Positions 47,117 to 61,600 are shown, counted from the first letter of the stretch. The stretch: DNA of 64,000 nt from Pseudofabraea citricarpa (GCA_029641185.1 JAPWGK010000012.1:682001-746000), one strand, 5' to 3'. The notes: generated by a model from the letters alone, not told the origin. Translations and numbers: made by a program.

Positions 47117-49560
47117 TATCTTATAATTTATTATACTTAGTATACGTATTATTTTCTAGGAGTATAAAATTAATATATTATCCCTAAATAAGTAAATAAT
47201 ATAAGCTAGGTAATTATATTATATACGATTATTTATTAATCGAGTTATTAGATCGAGTTTATAAATTAAAGATTTTCTTATATTATTTTTAGTTCTCTTA
47301 ATTCGACTAATACTAAGAGTAACTTAATTATTATTTTATAAATTAAAGATCTTACTTATAAAATTCTTATTTTATAACTTCTTTTTTTTTTTCTCTTATA
47401 ATTTTAATCTTAATTATAATTATAATATTATTAAACTTAAGTATTTCTTTTATTTTATTTTTTCTTTTTCTTATTATTTATTCTTTTTAATAAGTAAATT
47501 AAAAATATCTTATATTATTTATAAAATAAAGATAAAAAACCTATTAAAAGCGTATAAAATAAAAGAGACTTTTATAAGATTTTTTTTTCTTTTCTTTTTC
47601 TTAATATATAAATAATCTTTTATATTTTATATTAATTACTTATTATTTTATAGATTATAAATATTTATAATTTTTCTTAAGCTAAAGATATATTTACTAA
47701 TAAGCTTATATAACTTATTATAATATTCCTTATTATTAATATTAAGCTAACTAATATATCTTTTATTTCTTATATAATTTATTCTTTTATACTTTTTTCT
47801 TTTATTTAGCTTACTTTTAATAAATATTCTCGCTTTAGTATAATATCCTAAAGATTTTAATTAACTTAAGATAACTTTTATTAATTTATAATTAATAACT
47901 TTTATCTTAAGTATATACTTATTATATATAAGAAATTCTAGTACGACTTCTTAGCTCTTAAGAATAAGTTTAAGTAGCTTACTAATAAGACTAATAACTC
48001 TAATTATAAGAAGCTTTTTATTTTAAAAGATTTATTTTTCTTTTATAAATATTTTTATTTAATACTTATATTATTATTAATTATTATCTAATTACTTTAT
48101 ATAATAAGCGCGATCGTATAAACTAGCTTATATTTACTTATACTTATAAGAGTAATAATCTTAAGCTTCTTAAGAGTCTAAATAATATTATTCTTTTTCG
48201 TTTAAATAATTTATCTAATAATAATAAAAATAATAATAATATCTTTAATTAATATATTATTAAATATAAATACTACTTTTATAAATATTATATTTATTAA
48301 GAGAAAAATCTTAATTAATCTTCTAGATATTAGAAACTTAATATTAAAAACTTTAATTTAAAGTCTCTTAATAAGATCTTTTAAGTTATTAAAAATAAAC
48401 GTTTAATCTTTTATCTTAGTTATTTAAAGAATATCTTAAGTAATAAAAGTAATAATTATTACTTTAAAATTATTAGTAAAAGTAAATATTATTTATTATA
48501 CTTATTTAAATATATTTATATCTTAATTCTTAATCTAGTTTTATTTTTTATTAAGCGTTTTATTATTACCTTTTAAGAAAAATTTATTTTTTCTTTTAAG
48601 ATATATTCTTATATTTTCTTAAGTAAAAATTTTATTAATTTATTATTCTTAGGATTTAAAGAAATATTACTTAGTTATTTATTAGGCTTTAAAATTAAAT
48701 ATTAATTATAATAAATTAAAATAAATTAAAAGGATTTATAATTATAAATATAATTTTAGGTTTATTAGTCCTAGTAAATAAAATAAGAAAAAAGCTTATC
48801 TTATAAAAATAACTAATAATATAATTAATATTTTACTTAGTTAAAAGTTTAATTTATTTTTATTTAATTATTTATATAAATATAAGCTTAATAACTTATA
48901 AATATTATTTAAGAATATTTCTTATTATAATTTTAATAATTATTATTATATTTTAAAATATTTTACTTAAATAAAAGAAATTTATAAATAAAAATATAAA
49001 TAAAAGTAAAAATTCTTTTATTTTTTAAAATTATTTTTCTATCTTATTATAAGTATTTTATATATTAAGTAAAACTTAAAAATATTTAAACTTATATTAA
49101 AAGAGATTTTTTATAAAATTATTAGCTAATATATTATTTATAAGAATATAAGATACTTTAAAAGTATTTTTATTATATTTTTAGTATAATTATATATTCT
49201 AAATATTTATATATCTTAGCTTAATTATAATTCTTATATTTTCTCTAATAATTAAATAAATCGTTTATTAATTATTATAAAAGATTATTTACGACTTTTT
49301 AATCTTTAGACTTAATTCTTTAAAAAGCTTCTAAAAAGCTATAATTTCTTTTATTATAAACTTAATATCTTAAAATTTAGCTTTTATAATTAATATAAAT
49401 ATATTTAGTTAATATATTATTTTCTAAGTAATTAAATTATTAAATAAAAAGATTATATAATTATATAAAAAATATTATATTTTTATATTATTTATAAAAG
49501 ATATATCTAATATAATTAATATCTAGATTTTATTAAGCTTATAATTAAATTATATTACTA
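47117..49560 (-). pseudogene. 3' coding part of the reversed family C element, unreadable
   Basis: By position this should be reverse transcriptase and RNase H. RIP is so dense that no frame stays coherent by eye. No other feature is seen in these 2.4 kb. Confidence 0.35.
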
Positions 49561-52500
49561 GGAAATATATTCTAAAAAGATATTTAATTATTTAATTTAT
49601 AATTATAAGATATTTTATACTCGGATTAATTAAGAAATAAGAGAATTAAGAAGTTATAAAAGTTACGTTTAATTTAATTATAATTATAATATATAATATT
49701 AAGTTTATTTTTTCTTAGTATTTCTTAACTTAAGTTTTAAAAATTTATCTTATATTTTTTATAAACTTTATTATTAGTAAAAAAATACTTAGGTATTTTT
49801 TATTTATTAAATTAAATCTAGTAATAATCTTTTTAATATATATATTATAAATTAATTATATCTTTTTCTAAGCTTAATTTCTAATAATATATATTTCTAA
49901 GAATTATTTTATATTCCTAAGGTTTCTAAGCTTATATATTTTATTAAATTTATAAATAATCTCTTAGGTTTTAGTTTTATTACTTTTATAATATAATATT
50001 TATATATTATTAATATAAAATATAACTAAGACTTTAAATCTTAGGCTTATATAAATATATAAGTTTTTTTTATATATAATTAGATTTAGCTTCTTTAAAA
50101 TAACTAAGAATTTATAAAATTATAAAATAAAAAAGTTTCTTAAGTTATATAATATTCGATCGATTTTTATATATATTCCTAGTATTTTAAATTTATTAAA
50201 TAATAAGTAAGTAACTAAGATTTTATTTTCTTCTCTTAAGATATTAATAAATATATTAATTATATTAAATTATTTAGACTTAAAGTCGAAATATATTATA
50301 ATTATTATTATTACTTAAAATAATTATAATATAAGAGTAATTATATAAATTAATATAATCGATTTATTATCTTATAAATTACCTTAAATTATAATTTATA
50401 ATTAATATTAGGTTATTATTCTAGATAAATCTAGTTTATATATAAATATTTATTTTAGAGAAATTAATTTAATTTTTACTTCTAAGATTTTAATTATTTA
50501 CTAATAGTTTTTATCTTCTAGGTTTTAGAACTTTAGTTTTATATTATCTCTAAAATAAATATTAAGTAGATAATTTATTAGATCTTTTTAATATTTTAGT
50601 ATTTTTAGTATATTATTTTAATAAATACTTAAGAGTTTACTTAAAAGATTATTTATTTATATATTTACTTTTAAGACTTTTATTTATAATATTATAATAA
50701 TTATTATATATATTATTTTAAAATAATCTTTATCTTATTTTATTAATTAATTAGGCTAATAAATATAATAAAAGTTATTAAGTATATTAATATATTAATA
50801 TTTAGCTTAACTTATTATTTTCTTAAGCTACTTATTTTTTATTTTTATAAAAGAATATATTATATTTTTTTTATTTTCTCTAGAGTTTTTATAATTTTTA
50901 TCTTAAAGTTTTTTATTAAATTATATTATTAGATTAAATTTCTTATATTTATATTTATATTTTAGTTCTAGAAATTAAGCTAAGGTTTTTCTTCTAGGTT
51001 TTTCCTAAAAAAGTTCTTATTAACTTATTACTTAGTTATATAATTTCTTTTATTATATAATTACCTAAAATATCTTAATAATAAATTATTTAAGTTAGCT
51101 TTTATTATTTTATTATTATTTTTATTTTCTAAAATTAATATACTTTTAAGTTTAAGAATATTATTAGAAAATAAAAGTTCTAAAAGTTAATTAAGTAAAT
51201 TACTTTTTTATTATTTTATAATTACTAAAAGTATTAATATAACTTCTTATATTAGCTTTTTAGCTTTTACTTAAGATTTAATTTCTTAAAAAGCTAGGAT
51301 ATTATCTCTTAGATTAATAAAAATATTATTATTTCTTTTAATAAGTTTTTTATTTTACTTAATTATAAGACTTATATCTTTTTATTTAATTAAATTACTA
51401 AGTATTAATTTAATATCTCAAATCTTAGGTTTTTTAATTTTAATTATATTTATTATTATTCTAATAATCGTAAATAATTAGTTTTTCTTTTATTTTTTAT
51501 TTAGATTATATCTAATATTTTTATTAAATCTAATATTTCTAGTAATAATAATTTTATTAAATATAAGAATTTATATTTTATAAATATTAGATATAATATA
51601 TTTTATTAAATATTTAATATAAACTTATAATCTAGTTTTAAAAGTTTTTACTAAGCTTCTAGCTTTTTATTTTTTAATTAATAAATATATCTAATAATTA
51701 TATATATAAATCTTATTTTAATTAGGTTATAAATTTATTATTAAATTAATAATTTACTTAGGATTATATTATTAAAAATATAAGTAAAACTAAGAATTAA
51801 ATAACTTATTTAAGGTTTTTATATTATTAACTTAAAATAAGCTAATATTATATAAGAAGATTTTTATAAGTATAATTTCTAGTTATAAGCTTACTAAAAG
51901 ATTTATATCTTCTTTTATTTTTATAAATCTTATAATTACTTTTTATTTAGTTTATTTTACTTTATTATTTATCTTATATATATATATTAAAAAGAACTTA
52001 AAATTAATACTTATTTCTTTCGTTTAATACTAATAATAAGTAATATTTTTAATTATAATTATAAATATATTATTATCTTATTTAATTTTATAAATTAAAA
52101 GCTTATATTAAGTTTTTATTTAACTCTTAAAGCTCTTAAGAAAATAATATATCTTCTTATAAGTCTTTTATCTTAGTATAAAACTAAAAAGCTTTTTATT
52201 ATATTTATTTTTAATTATAAGTAATTAAGAGAAATTATTATATTTATATTTAAAATCGAATAAATTTTAATTAATTCTCTAGAAAAATTAAAATAATCTT
52301 TTTTCTAGTAATTATTTTAATATTCTTTAGCTAATATAAGTTATAAAATAATACTTATATTTCGCTTATTTTATTTTATTTATTTTTATATTATAAATTA
52401 ATCTAATAAATATACTTAGAATTATTAGGCTAAAATATTTTATTTTATTATATTAAAGTTATTTAAAATCTAATCTTAAATATAAGAATTTTTCTTAGTT

Positions 52501-54399
52501 CTTAAGCCTTAGTTTTATCTTTTATTTAATTATAAGAAATATAAGAATTTTAGTAATACTTAAAAGGATATTTATAAGAAGCTTTAAGTAAAAAGAAAAT
52601 AACTTATATTCTAAGAATATAATATTAAATAAAAATCTTAATTTCTTAATATATATATTTTTTTTCTTACTTTTATATTTTAATAAGTTATCGAACCCTT
52701 AGTATTAGATCTTAATCTTCTTAAGAAAAGTTTTTAATATTATATTAATATTAAATCTCTTAATTATTTTAATATTATAAAATATTAAATTTATTATTTT
52801 ATTTTTATTTTTTTTTTCTAATATATTTTTTATAATTCTAATATTATAAAATAAAATTAATAAATATAAAGTTTTTACGTTTATTATATTATTTAGGTTT
52901 ATTTTAATTAATAAACTTAGAATTAAAAGTTTCTTATTATTTACTAAGTAAATAACTTTATAATTATTAATAAGTATATTATTAGATAATAAATAACTTA
53001 AAAAATCTATAATTATATAAATACTTATATTTAGTTATTAGATTATAAGCTTTAGATCTAAGATTATTATATTTATAAGCTCTAAGTATTTATTAATAAA
53101 GCTTCTAAAAGATTTCTTTCCCTTTTAGAATAAGTTCTTAAAATTTAAGGTTTTCTAATCTTTCTTAATAAGCTTATTATATATTAAATCTTAGTTTTTA
53201 TTTTATAAATAATCTTAGATTATATAATATTTTTTTTTAAAAAAAGAATTTCTAAGATTTTTTCTTAAGTTTCTTATAAGAATATACTTAAGAAATAAGT
53301 ATATTAAGAATTTCTAGAAATATTTCTTATCTCTTTTATCTTAGTAAAAATAAAATAACTTTTACTTTTATTAAGTTAAGCTAATATATTAATTTCTAGT
53401 ATTATTTAATTTTCTCCTAAGAATAATAAAAATTATTATCTTTTTAATTATAAATTAAATTAAATTTTTATATATTAGAGTAAAAAACTAATTTTTATAT
53501 TACTTAAGCGTTTTACTTAGAAGTCTAAGCTTATTTATTCTAATATATTTTATTAATTAAAGTTTTCTTTATTCTAAAGTTATTTTTATAAATATTATTA
53601 TAAGAAACTTCTTAGTTATAAGTAAATCTTATATTTCTAGTATATTATATATCTAAGCTTATTAGAGTATTCTAAGTTATTTCTAATATTATTATATAAG
53701 ATTTATATTATCTTTTTTTATTTATTTAAATATAATATTATACTCTTAGTAAATAATAATTAATATATTATTATTAGTAAATATAAGTTATAATTTTAAT
53801 AATTAAATAATTATTTATAAGCTTAGGTTTTTTTTTTTCTTAATTATTATATTAATTAAAATTAAGATTAAAAGAAAAATTATTTATTTAATTTATTACT
53901 TAAAAGTATAATATTCGGTTATATTATATAATTAGCTTACTTATTTTATAATATAAATCCTTAACTAAGTATTAAGCTTATATTATATATTATTATATAT
54001 AATTATAATATCTTATAATAAATTAGGTTTTAGTCTAGAAAGCTTATTAATTATTACTTAATCTAAGTATAATTATTAATTAAGTATTATTCTTTTATTA
54101 ATAAATTTATTAATAGTTAATACTTATATAAGAGGATTAGTATTTACGCTTTTTATATTTATAATATCTAGATTTATAAGCTCTTAGATTCGTCTTATAC
54201 GAGCTTAATAATAGAATTAAAGGAATTAGTTAGGTTATAAGTTATAATCTTTTAAAAAGATCTCTTTAGCTTTCTATTAATTTATTTTAAAAGTTATAAT
54301 ATTAGTAATAGATTTTAAACTTAAAAATAATTATTTTTTAGTTTTCTTATAATTTAAATATAATTTTAAGAAGCTTTAATTATAAGCTAGGCTTATAAT

Positions 54400-54597
54400 T
54401 ATTATATAATAAAAATAAAGATAATTTAAGTAATTAAGAAAATATAAAAAATATAATTTATATTATTTAATTTAAAAGAAATAAAAGATTATAAGAAAAA
54501 ATATATTTATATAAGAATAATACTTATTACTAAGTAGATTATCTTAGTTATCTTAATCTCTTATATAATAAATTACTTAATCCTAGATTTTATAATA
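54400..54597 (-). repeat. 5' LTR of the reversed family C element (198 bp)
   Basis: Direct repeat of 46,919-47,116, bounded by AATAA on the outer side. The inner neighbour reads, in reverse, TTATAAGCCTAGC, the mutated primer site. Confidence 0.83.
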
Positions 54598-55227
54598 AAT
54601 AATTATAATATATTTTAATCTTAAGTTTAAATAATTTAATATAATTAATATATTTATTAATATCTTAAGAAAAAAAAGCAAAATCCTAGTTATTTACTTA
54701 TTACTTAATAAATTTAAAATACTAGGAATATATATAAAAATTAATTAAATATTATATAATTTAAAAGATTTTCTTATTTTATAATTTTATAAATTCTTAA
54801 TTATTTTAAAAAAATTAAATCTAATTATATATAAAAAAAACTTATATATTTATATAAACTTAGGATCTAAAATTCTAATTATATTTTATATTAATAATAT
54901 ATAAATATTATATTATAAAACTAATAAAACTAAAACTTAAAAGATTATTTATAAACTTAATAAAATATATAAGCTTAAAAATCTTAAGAATATAAAATAA
55001 TTCCTAAGAATATATATTATTAAAAATTAAGCTTAGAAAAAGATATAATTAGTTTATAATATATATATTAAAAAAATTATTATTATATTTAATTTAGTAA
55101 ATAAAAAATATCTAAGTATTTTATTATTAATAATAAAATTTATAAAAAATATAAAATAAGTTTTTAAAATTTAAGTTAAGAAATATTAAGAAAAAATAAG
55201 CTTAATATTATATATTATAATTATAAT

Positions 55228-55900
55228 TATTAGAGTATATATAATACTAATATATAAATACTAGTAATATATATAGCGTCGAACGGAACCGATCACGTGA
55301 TAAACTTAGTAAATAGTCGAAGAATAATTAATATAATAGAATATATTAAATAAGTTATATGTGTGTTAGTTCTTTATAGCTTAGGAATAACCACCTTATT
55401 ATATATATAATTATTTGATTCTAGTATATTCGATATCACGTGTTATATTAATAATATTAATTATAAATCAATATATATTTGTAAGCATTTATTATAAATC
55501 AATATTAATTTATAATTGGTTGATTTATAATCGAATATACTAGAAACTATAAGAAATATAAATTAAGTTTAATATCATATGATTCGAGTAAACTTAATCG
55601 AAAAATCGTATATACGACTAAAAACCCAGATTATTCCATCAAACTAGTCCCGATTAGGAAATTTATTCCCGATTTAGAATCGTTATAAAAAACTATATAG
55701 GATAAGACCTTTCCTTTTTAGGAAAGTCACATGACTAAGTTAGGAAAAATCAATTTAGTTATTTTTTGTTCCTAAAGCTATAAAAACCTCAAACTATATA
55801 GGTTTATATAAAAGTACGATATTATATATATAATAATATCTAACACGTCCCCTTAATACGGACTTTTTATTTATTTGATTTATAATAATAATAATAGTAA

Positions 55901-55939
<39 letters not shown>

Positions 55940-56254
55940 TAATATTAATTTGATTTATAAATTAATCAAATTTATATTTTTCAAGTAGCTTTATTAAACT
56001 ATCTGCTTTTTGATTATTCGTATTTATATATATTAAGTCGATTATTCCTTTATCAACTAAATCACGAATATAGTGATATTTTACTGCTATATGCTTAGTT
56101 CTTTCGTGAAATTCAGGATTTTTAGCTAATAATAAAGCTCCGTTATTATTAGTATATAAAGGGAATTTTTCTTGATTATAAAATCCTAATTCCTTTATAA
56201 TTGATTTAATATATACTAATTCTTTTGCTGCCATATATATAGCTATATATTGTA
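55228..56254 (-). mobile_element. Truncated family A Copia, reversed: LTR plus RNase H end
   Basis: LTR at 55,228-55,845 (reverse of the 617-bp family A LTR, 618 bp here), then the 3' end of pol. A 90-codon minus-strand frame (56,234-55,962) covers MAAKELVYIKSIIKELG, TKHIAVKYHYIR and KADSLIKLLEKY, matching the end of the polyprotein at 25,095-25,370. It keeps CAA as Gln (FYNQEKF) where the 25-kb copy has TAA, so it is RIPed less at this spot. The element is cut at 56,254 by the TIR element; the rest is not found on the far side. Confidence 0.85.
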
Positions 56255-58623
56255 AAAGGTTAGCGGAGCGTATTGACTATCACGTGAGTGTATATATTCG
56301 AATAGGTGGTTGAGTTGCCGATGATTTTATTATTTGAGGGATAAAGCTATTCTTATATAGATAATTTACAATAACCCTTATAGGTAATTAAATAATTAGT
56401 AACCTTTATAGGTAACTAATATTTAATAACCTTTATAGGTAACTAATATAATAATAACCTTAATATATAACTCTATTATAGTTAGTTTACCTTAAGAGGT
56501 TACTAACAGGTAATTACCTTAATAGGTAAACCTTAAATATACCTTGATAGCTATTTTCTATATATGATATAGTTTGATATATTTATAACTTAAATTCGAA
56601 TAATTGATTCGATTAAATTATAACTAAGTAAATAGTAGTGATTTCCTAAAAAGGAAATTTATTATAAGTGAATTATATAAAACTTGATATATACTAAAAA
56701 TAGATTTTAGTATATAATTATCACGTGTTTTAATAATAATCAAACTAGTAGTTTTTATAGTTTTAATCACGTGATAGAATCTTTGATTCTTACTTAATAA
56801 ATTCATAGTATAAGGAATTTACTAAGTATCTGAAAATATATAATTATTATATATTACATATATAATATATTTTCATATTCCACTTAAATTTATAAGTTAT
56901 ATTTAATACTTATTAAAATATATAATATATAAAAGTATTATATAACTTTGTTACGTTTTTAGTTATAACCATATCTTATATTTAACAATTATATTATTAA
57001 GAAGCGCGTTCTAAAAAGATACTTAATTATCTAATTTATAGTTATAAGATATTTTATACTTAGATTAATTAAGAAATAAAAGAGCTAAGAAATTATAAAA
57101 GTTATATCTAGTTTAATTATAATTATAATATATAATACTAAGCTTATTTTTTCTTAATATTCTTTAACTTAAGTTTTAGAAATTTATCTTATATTTTTTA
57201 TAAATTTTATTATTAGTAATAAAATACTTAAGTATTTTTTATCTATTAAATTAAATCTAATAATAACCTTTTTAATATATATATTATAAACTAATTATAT
57301 CTTTTTCTAAGCTCGATCTCTAATAATATATATCTTTAGGAATTATTTTATATTCCTAAGATCTCTAAGCTTATATATTTTATTAAGTTTATAAATAATC
57401 TCTTAGGCTTTAGTTTTATTACTTTTATAATATAATACTTATATATTATTAATATAAAAGATAACTAGGACTTTAGATCTTAGGTTTATATAAATATATA
57501 AGTCTTTTTTATATATAATTAGATTTAGCTTTTTTAAAATAACTAAGAATTTATAGAATTATAAAATAAGAGAATCTCTTAAGTCGTATAATACTCGATC
57601 GATTTTTATATATATTCCTAATATTTTAAATCTATTAGGTAATAAATAAGTAACTAAGATTTTATTTTCTTCTCTTAAGATATTAATAAATATATTAATT
57701 ATATTAAATTATTTAAACTTAAGATTAAAATATATTATAATTATTATTATTACTTAAAATAATTATAATATAAGAGTAATTATATAAGTTAATATAATCG
57801 ATTTATTATCTTATAGATTACCTTAAATTATAATTTATAATTAGTATTAGGTTATTATTCTAAATAAGTCTAGTTTATATATAAATATTTATTTTAGAAG
57901 AATTAGTTTAATTTTTACTTTTAAGATCTTAATTATTTACTAGTAATTTTTATTTTCTAGGTTTTAGAGTTTTAGTCTTATATTATCTCTAAAATAAATA
58001 CTAAGTAAATAATTTATTAGATTCTTCTAATATTTTAGTATTTTTAGTATATTATTTTAATAAATACTTAGGAGTTTACTTAAGAGGCCGCTTATTTATA
58101 TATTTACTCTTAAGACTTTTATTTATAATATTATAATAATTATTATATATATTATTTTAAAATAATTTTCGTTTTATTTTATTAATTAATTAGGCTAATA
58201 AATATAATAAAAGTTATTAAGTATATTAATATATTAATATTTAGTTTAATTTATTATTTCTTCGAGTCGCTTATCTTTTATTTTTATAAAAAAATATATT
58301 ATCATATATAGAAAATAGCTATCAAGGTATATTTAGGGTTTACCTATTAAGGTAATTACCTGTTAGTAACCTCTTAAGGTAAACTAACTATAATAGAGTT
58401 ATATATTAAGGTTACTATTATATTAGTTACCTATAAAGGTTATTAAATATTAATTACCTACAAAGGTTACTAATTATTTAATTACCTATAAGAGTTATTA
58501 TAAATTATCTATATAAGAATAGCTTTATCCCTCAAATAATAAAATTATTAGCAACTCAACCACTTATTCGAATATATATATATAATACTTACGTAATAAT
58601 TAATATACTCTGCTAACCTTTTA
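56253..58623. mobile_element. TIR element D, long copy with ~312-319-bp inverted repeats (TA target site)
   Basis: Left arm from AAAGGTTAGCGGAGCG (56,255) to about 56,566 is inverted at 58,303-58,621 (...CTCTGCTAACCTT). TA flanks both ends. Inside the arms a ~27-bp unit with ACCTTTATAGGTAACTAAT repeats three to four times, typical of subterminal repeats. Sequence 56,570-57,000 matches the short copy at 5,189-5,953 in reverse. The segment 57,005-58,302 is a Copia family C fragment. The left arm keeps CACGTGA and GCCGATGA and is less RIPed than the right arm. No transposase frame is seen. Confidence 0.72.
57005..58302 (-). pseudogene. Copia family C fragment inside the TIR element
   Basis: About 1.3 kb, colinear with 49,565-50,872 of the reversed family C element, so minus-oriented. 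It starts near TTCTAAAAAGATAC and ends at AAATATATTAT, without LTRs. No TSD was found. It sits exactly between the inner ends of the TIR element. Confidence 0.7.
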
Positions 58624-61600
58624 TAATTATTAGTCTAAGCTAGGATATTACTAACTTACTTAGGGAGTCTTATAATTTAGATATAATCGCTTTCTTAGTT
58701 AATAAAGATAATAATACTAAAGATATTATTTATTTTATAAGAAAGAAAAGCGATTATAATATAATTTATCTTTCTAATAATAACTTAATTAATAAGAGGA
58801 AAGATAATAATAAGAGGCTTTATTATAATCTAGATAAGCCGAGCCTAGAAACTACTTTTATTTATATCTAGATTATTATATACTAAGGCGAAGATAAAAG
58901 CTAAGATTTTAGTAATATTCCTAGAATATATACGTAATTATTTAAAAGAAACGTAAATTCGAAGGATAATAAGCTTATAAGATTTTATTTATCTAAGAAT
59001 AATTATAAGAAAATATATAATATATATATTATTACTTTTTATTATAAGAGAGAGATTTAGGATTATAAGATAATTAAAGATAATTATAAGAAAGAATTTA
59101 AAGGGGTAAGAAAAAAGTATAATATTAACTTTATTTAGATTTTATAATAAGATAATTTATAATAATATTTTCTCTTTATATTTAGTATTTTTAAGAGGTT
59201 TTAAGAGAAAAATAAATATTATTATTATAAGATAAACTTTAGTTTAATTTATTCTTAGTTTTCTAGCTTATATTTCTCTTTTTTCTAAGTTTATAAAAAA
59301 TTATTATCTATAACTTTAAGTTTAGCTTTAATATTATAAACCTCTAATAAGATTATAATATATTAGTAATATAATAAATAATACTAATTTCTAGTATTCT
59401 TCTACTAGTAGCGTTTTTATATTTTATAAGATAACTAAGTAGTTTATTAATATAAGAATAAAATAATTAGCTAGTAAAATTACCTAGTCTTCTTACTTAT
59501 AAATACTAAGTAAGATATTAATTAATAAAATCGGGTTTCTTTATCTAGTTATCTTATACCTATTACTTTCCTATTAAGCCTTTAATTTATACCTTAAAAG
59601 CTTTTTTAAGAGTCGTTTTTTTTATCTCTAAAAATCTAGGAGAAATAAATTTCTTAGAAAAAAATACCTAATATAATTCCTTAATTATCTTAGTTAATAT
59701 ATTAGTTTTTTAGTTATAATCTTTCTTATTAGGAACTCTTATTATTAATACGATTCTTCTTACCTTAGAAATCTTATTTTAAGTATAAAAGCCTTATAAA
59801 CCTTAGTTATTATAAATTAGTAAGTTATATTAGTTATAATAAAGAATTCGACTATAAATTTATCTAAGAGAGTATATTATTAATAAAATTTAGGTATATC
59901 TAATCCTATTAAATTTTAGCCTAATATTTTATATAATATATATAATATATATTTTATATATTACTAATAATAAGTTAAATATTATTTAGCTTATTATTTA
60001 ACTAAGAATAATAGCTATTAGTATAAGTAATATAATTAGTATATCTAGTATATCTAGTATATTTAGTAAGTTAGTAGGTTAGTTTTTAGAATATTATAAT
60101 CTAAGTAGCTTTCTTATAATCGAACCGCTTAAAAGAGATCGCTTATATAATTTATATAAATAAGATTATATAATTCCTAGTAAGTAGAAAGTTATATATT
60201 TTATATATAATTTACTAAGAGTAATATTAATTCGTTTACTTAGAAAACTTCTCCCTAAAGTAATTAATATAAGTAAAAGATTTAGAATAAATAAGTATAA
60301 TTAATATTCTTTTATAAGCTAAAAGTAAGTCTTAGATAATAATTAGAATAAGTTATTATTAATTTATAAGATAATATAATAATTATAATAATAATAATAT
60401 TTATATAAATCCCCTTTTTAGATAAAAGATCTTTGCTTATTTTATTATACTTACCTACTAAGTAGCCTCTTTATATAACTTTTAGTTATATATAAACTAA
60501 GAAGACGATACTCTTTAAAAATATAACTAGTTATTTTTTATAAAACTTTATTATTATTAGAACCTTATATTTATTATAATCCTTCTTATTAATATTAAGT
60601 ATTTATATAAAGCTAATAAACTTATTAGCTAAATATCTAGTATTTTATTATATATATATTATATTTTTATAAATTATAATACCTAAAAACTTATTATAAG
60701 TTCTAGAAATAAAAGACTACTAATATTATTAGATATTATTTAGCTAATAGATATTCTCTTAAAACTCCTTTTATATATAAGCTTTAATTAAAGATTTAGT
60801 TATTATAATAACTTATATCTACTTTATAACCTTATAATTCGTCTTAGTATTAGCTTATAGCTTTTTTATTATATTAAAATTAGCCGAGTTACCTAAGTAT
60901 TTATAATACTTATAAATATAATCTATTACCTAAGCTTTATTTATATCTTATAAGTAATTCTTAAGTATAATATTACTAAAACTTATCTAAGGCTTTTTAT
61001 TAGGATAATTATCTAATATAAATCGTTTATTATAAATAAAAGATTTAACTTTAACTTAAAAAAATATATTATAACTTCTAAAAATAATATTATAAATAAT
61101 ATATTTATCCTCTAAGGTAATTTAACTAGAATTAATCTAATAACTAATAAGAATAAAAAAAGAAATAATAAAAAATAACTTTATAAAAGGTTATATTTTT
61201 ACTAAAATACTCGTATATAAGTTAATAGTAATAGTCTTAAGTAATTTTAATCGTATTTAAGAGCTTTTAAGTAAATTCTTAAAATTATAATTAATAATAA
61301 TATAATTTCGCTTTAAATTTCTAGTATTATTTTTATTTAAGTAATTTATATTATAAGCTACTAAGTAATTATTAATATCTTTATTATTTTAAAATAACTA
61401 TTTAAGATAATTAAGTAAATTCTAGGATATTTTAGTAAGATTATTATATTATAAGTATTATATTATAAAGATTTTTAAGAAGAAATACTTTGTTTTTTTA
61501 AGTTTACGAACCTAGGAGATAACTAATATAATAGAAATAAACCTAGGATTTATATTTTCTTAAAAATATAATCTTAAGAATCTAGTAAATCTCTTATATT

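Larger units (their letters stand above)
46919..54597 (-). mobile_element. Complete Copia family C element, reverse orientation (TSD AATAA)
   Basis: 7,679 bp bounded by two 198-bp direct repeats (46,919-47,116 and 54,400-54,597) with ends TATTAT...ATAATA. AATAA flanks both sides (46,914-46,918 and 54,598-54,602). On the minus strand, 54,399-50,290 repeats the content of the outer element (15,683-15,777 plus 42,908-46,918). The next stretch, to about 49,660, repeats 54,603-55,227. The integrase C-terminal pattern seen at 45.6-45.7 kb recurs in reverse near 51,500-51,620. The part 47,117-49,560 should hold reverse transcriptase and RNase H, but I could not read motifs there. Very heavily RIPed. 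Confidence 0.8.
15486..55227 (+). mobile_element. Outermost Copia family C element, split by later insertions
   Basis: The 5' LTR is 15,486-15,682 (TATTAC...GTGATA), recognised because it is the reverse complement of the two LTRs of the complete family C copy at 46,919-54,597. The internal part continues at 15,683-15,777, then after element B at 42,908-46,918, then after the reversed family C copy at 54,598-55,227, where a reversed family A element cuts it. These pieces line up in order with the complete copy. Near 45,600-45,730 the plus frame reads I-S-N-I-Y-K-I, then I-I-I-T-R-N-I-K-F. This is the integrase C-terminal pattern S-N-I-Y-R-I-W-x-P...V-I-x-T-R-D-V-x-F of Copia polyproteins. No 3' LTR is seen. 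Heavily RIPed and dead. Confidence 0.75.

Noticed and set aside
56624..56806. 60-codon minus-strand frame
   Set aside because: AT-rich chance frame in the non-coding middle of the TIR element.
58560..58600. Telomere or subtelomere signal near the window end
   Set aside because: No TTAGGG arrays and no telomere-linked helicase of the RecQ type.
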